A stretch of DNA of 64,000 nt, from positions 20,235-84,234 of the forward strand of contig NZ_LZJN01000106.1 in the NCBI RefSeq assembly GCF_001667735.1, read 5' to 3'. This document shows, one piece after another, positions 63,600 to 64,000 of the stretch (its first letter is position 1; every line of letters begins with the position of its first letter). The DNA is from Mycobacterium sp. E183. Lineage in GTDB: Bacteria; Actinomycetota; Actinomycetes; Mycobacteriales; Mycobacteriaceae. The notes under the pieces were generated by a model that searched no databases, was not told the origin of the DNA, and saw only the letters and a program-made list of their open reading frames with translations. The translations under genes and the position numbers were made by a program.

Positions 63600-64000
63600 G
63601 AGGTGCCACCTTTGATCGCCTGGCGGGAGGGGGTTGCCTTGCCGTCGGCGCCGCGGCTGCGCAGGATCGGCGACACCGACAGCTCCGAGTACGACCCGTC
63701 CGGCAGCAGCGCTGCCACGTCGACGGCGTTGTGGCGCGCGTAGACGCCCGGGCTGGGCATCGGGGTCGGGTGCCCGCCGGGCTGGAACCGCTCCTGCGAC
63801 AGCTCCCGCTGCGTCTTGCGGCGCTCGAAGCGTTCGCGGTGGGCCAGCACCATCGCGCCGATGGCCGCGGTGATCAGCAGCGCGCTGGTGAGTTCGAACG
63901 CCCAGACGTACCGCGAGAAGATCAGCGCCGCAAGCCCTTCCACGTTGCCGTTGGCGTTGGCGGTGGTCAGGCCCGCGAAGCCGACGGTCGCGGCGGTGCC
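63596..64000 (-). CDS. nuoJ: NADH-quinone oxidoreductase subunit J (partial)
   Basis: C-terminal part of NuoJ, cut by the window end; the 5' end lies beyond 64000. The visible part has the transmembrane helix [18 protein letters not shown] and the long hydrophilic tail seen in mycobacterial NuoJ. Coupled to nuoK by 4 bases. The upstream nuo genes would lie outside. Confidence 0.93.
   Translation of the reverse strand, partial: GTAATVGFAGLTTANANGNVEGLAALIFSRYVWAFELTSALLITAAIGAMVLAHRERFERRKTQRELSQERFQPGGHPTPMPSPGVYARHNAVDVAALLPDGSYSELSVSPILRSRGADGKATPSRQAIKGGTS

Overview
The window reads as chromosome of a slow-growing Mycobacterium, probably M. avium-complex-like. Four things point there: high GC coding throughout; an 18-kDa antigen (hsp18) of the M. 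leprae/M. avium type; mycobacterium-specific families (acg-type nitroreductase, WS/DGAT, DUF3349, hemophore, 13E12/DUF222); and a right half that matches, in inverted orientation, the M. tuberculosis block Rv3171c-Rv3162c followed by nuoN-nuoJ. All ortholog names are recalled from family knowledge, not searched.

Left part (1-9.7 kb): a dormancy island. It holds a tandem universal stress protein, an Rv2004c-like two-domain kinase, an acg-family nitroreductase, two adjacent KAS III-like enzymes, a PEP synthase and a wax ester/triacylglycerol synthase. Three DosR-like 20-bp palindromes (39-58, 2504-2523, 8288-8307) precede the main transcription units. The KAS III pair, one with an intact triad and one without, is the least expected member.

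9.7-24.4 kb: stress, regulatory and carbon genes. These are a PAS-ANTAR protein, hsp18 divergent from a small HspR-like MerR regulator, a DUF1360 protein, an NDH-2-like flavoprotein, a GAF-ANTAR regulator, a zinc alcohol dehydrogenase, glgX behind a SigF-like promoter with almost no leader, a membrane PAS-GGDEF diguanylate cyclase, an SDR, an aldo/keto reductase, two secreted or membrane proteins and a hemerythrin.

24.4-36.2 kb: UdgX, a thiamine-diphosphate pyruvate oxidase-like enzyme, topoisomerase IB, a hemophore, a STAS protein, a NmrA-like protein divergent from CsbD, DUF3349 and an EEP-family phosphohydrolase. A four-gene coupled operon follows (GT2 glycosyltransferase, acyl-CoA dehydrogenase-like, PIG-L deacetylase, NodS-like methyltransferase), which resembles a Nod-factor-style tailoring pathway. 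A nucleotidyltransferase and a Rho-N-like small protein close the block.

36.3-44.2 kb: a chemotaxis-derived module in a genus without flagella (CheB, STAS-HATPase, CheR-PAS, second CheB), then a glycosyltransferase, an AraC regulator and a second STAS protein.

44.2-64 kb: two flavin amine oxidases around an alpha/beta hydrolase, Rv3169/Rv3168-like genes, TetR, an inserted SDR/methyltransferase/13E12 block, a MoxR-DUF58-DUF4129 operon, and the distal complex I genes nuoN, nuoM, nuoL, nuoK and partial nuoJ. No tRNA, rRNA, CRISPR array or intact insertion sequence was seen.
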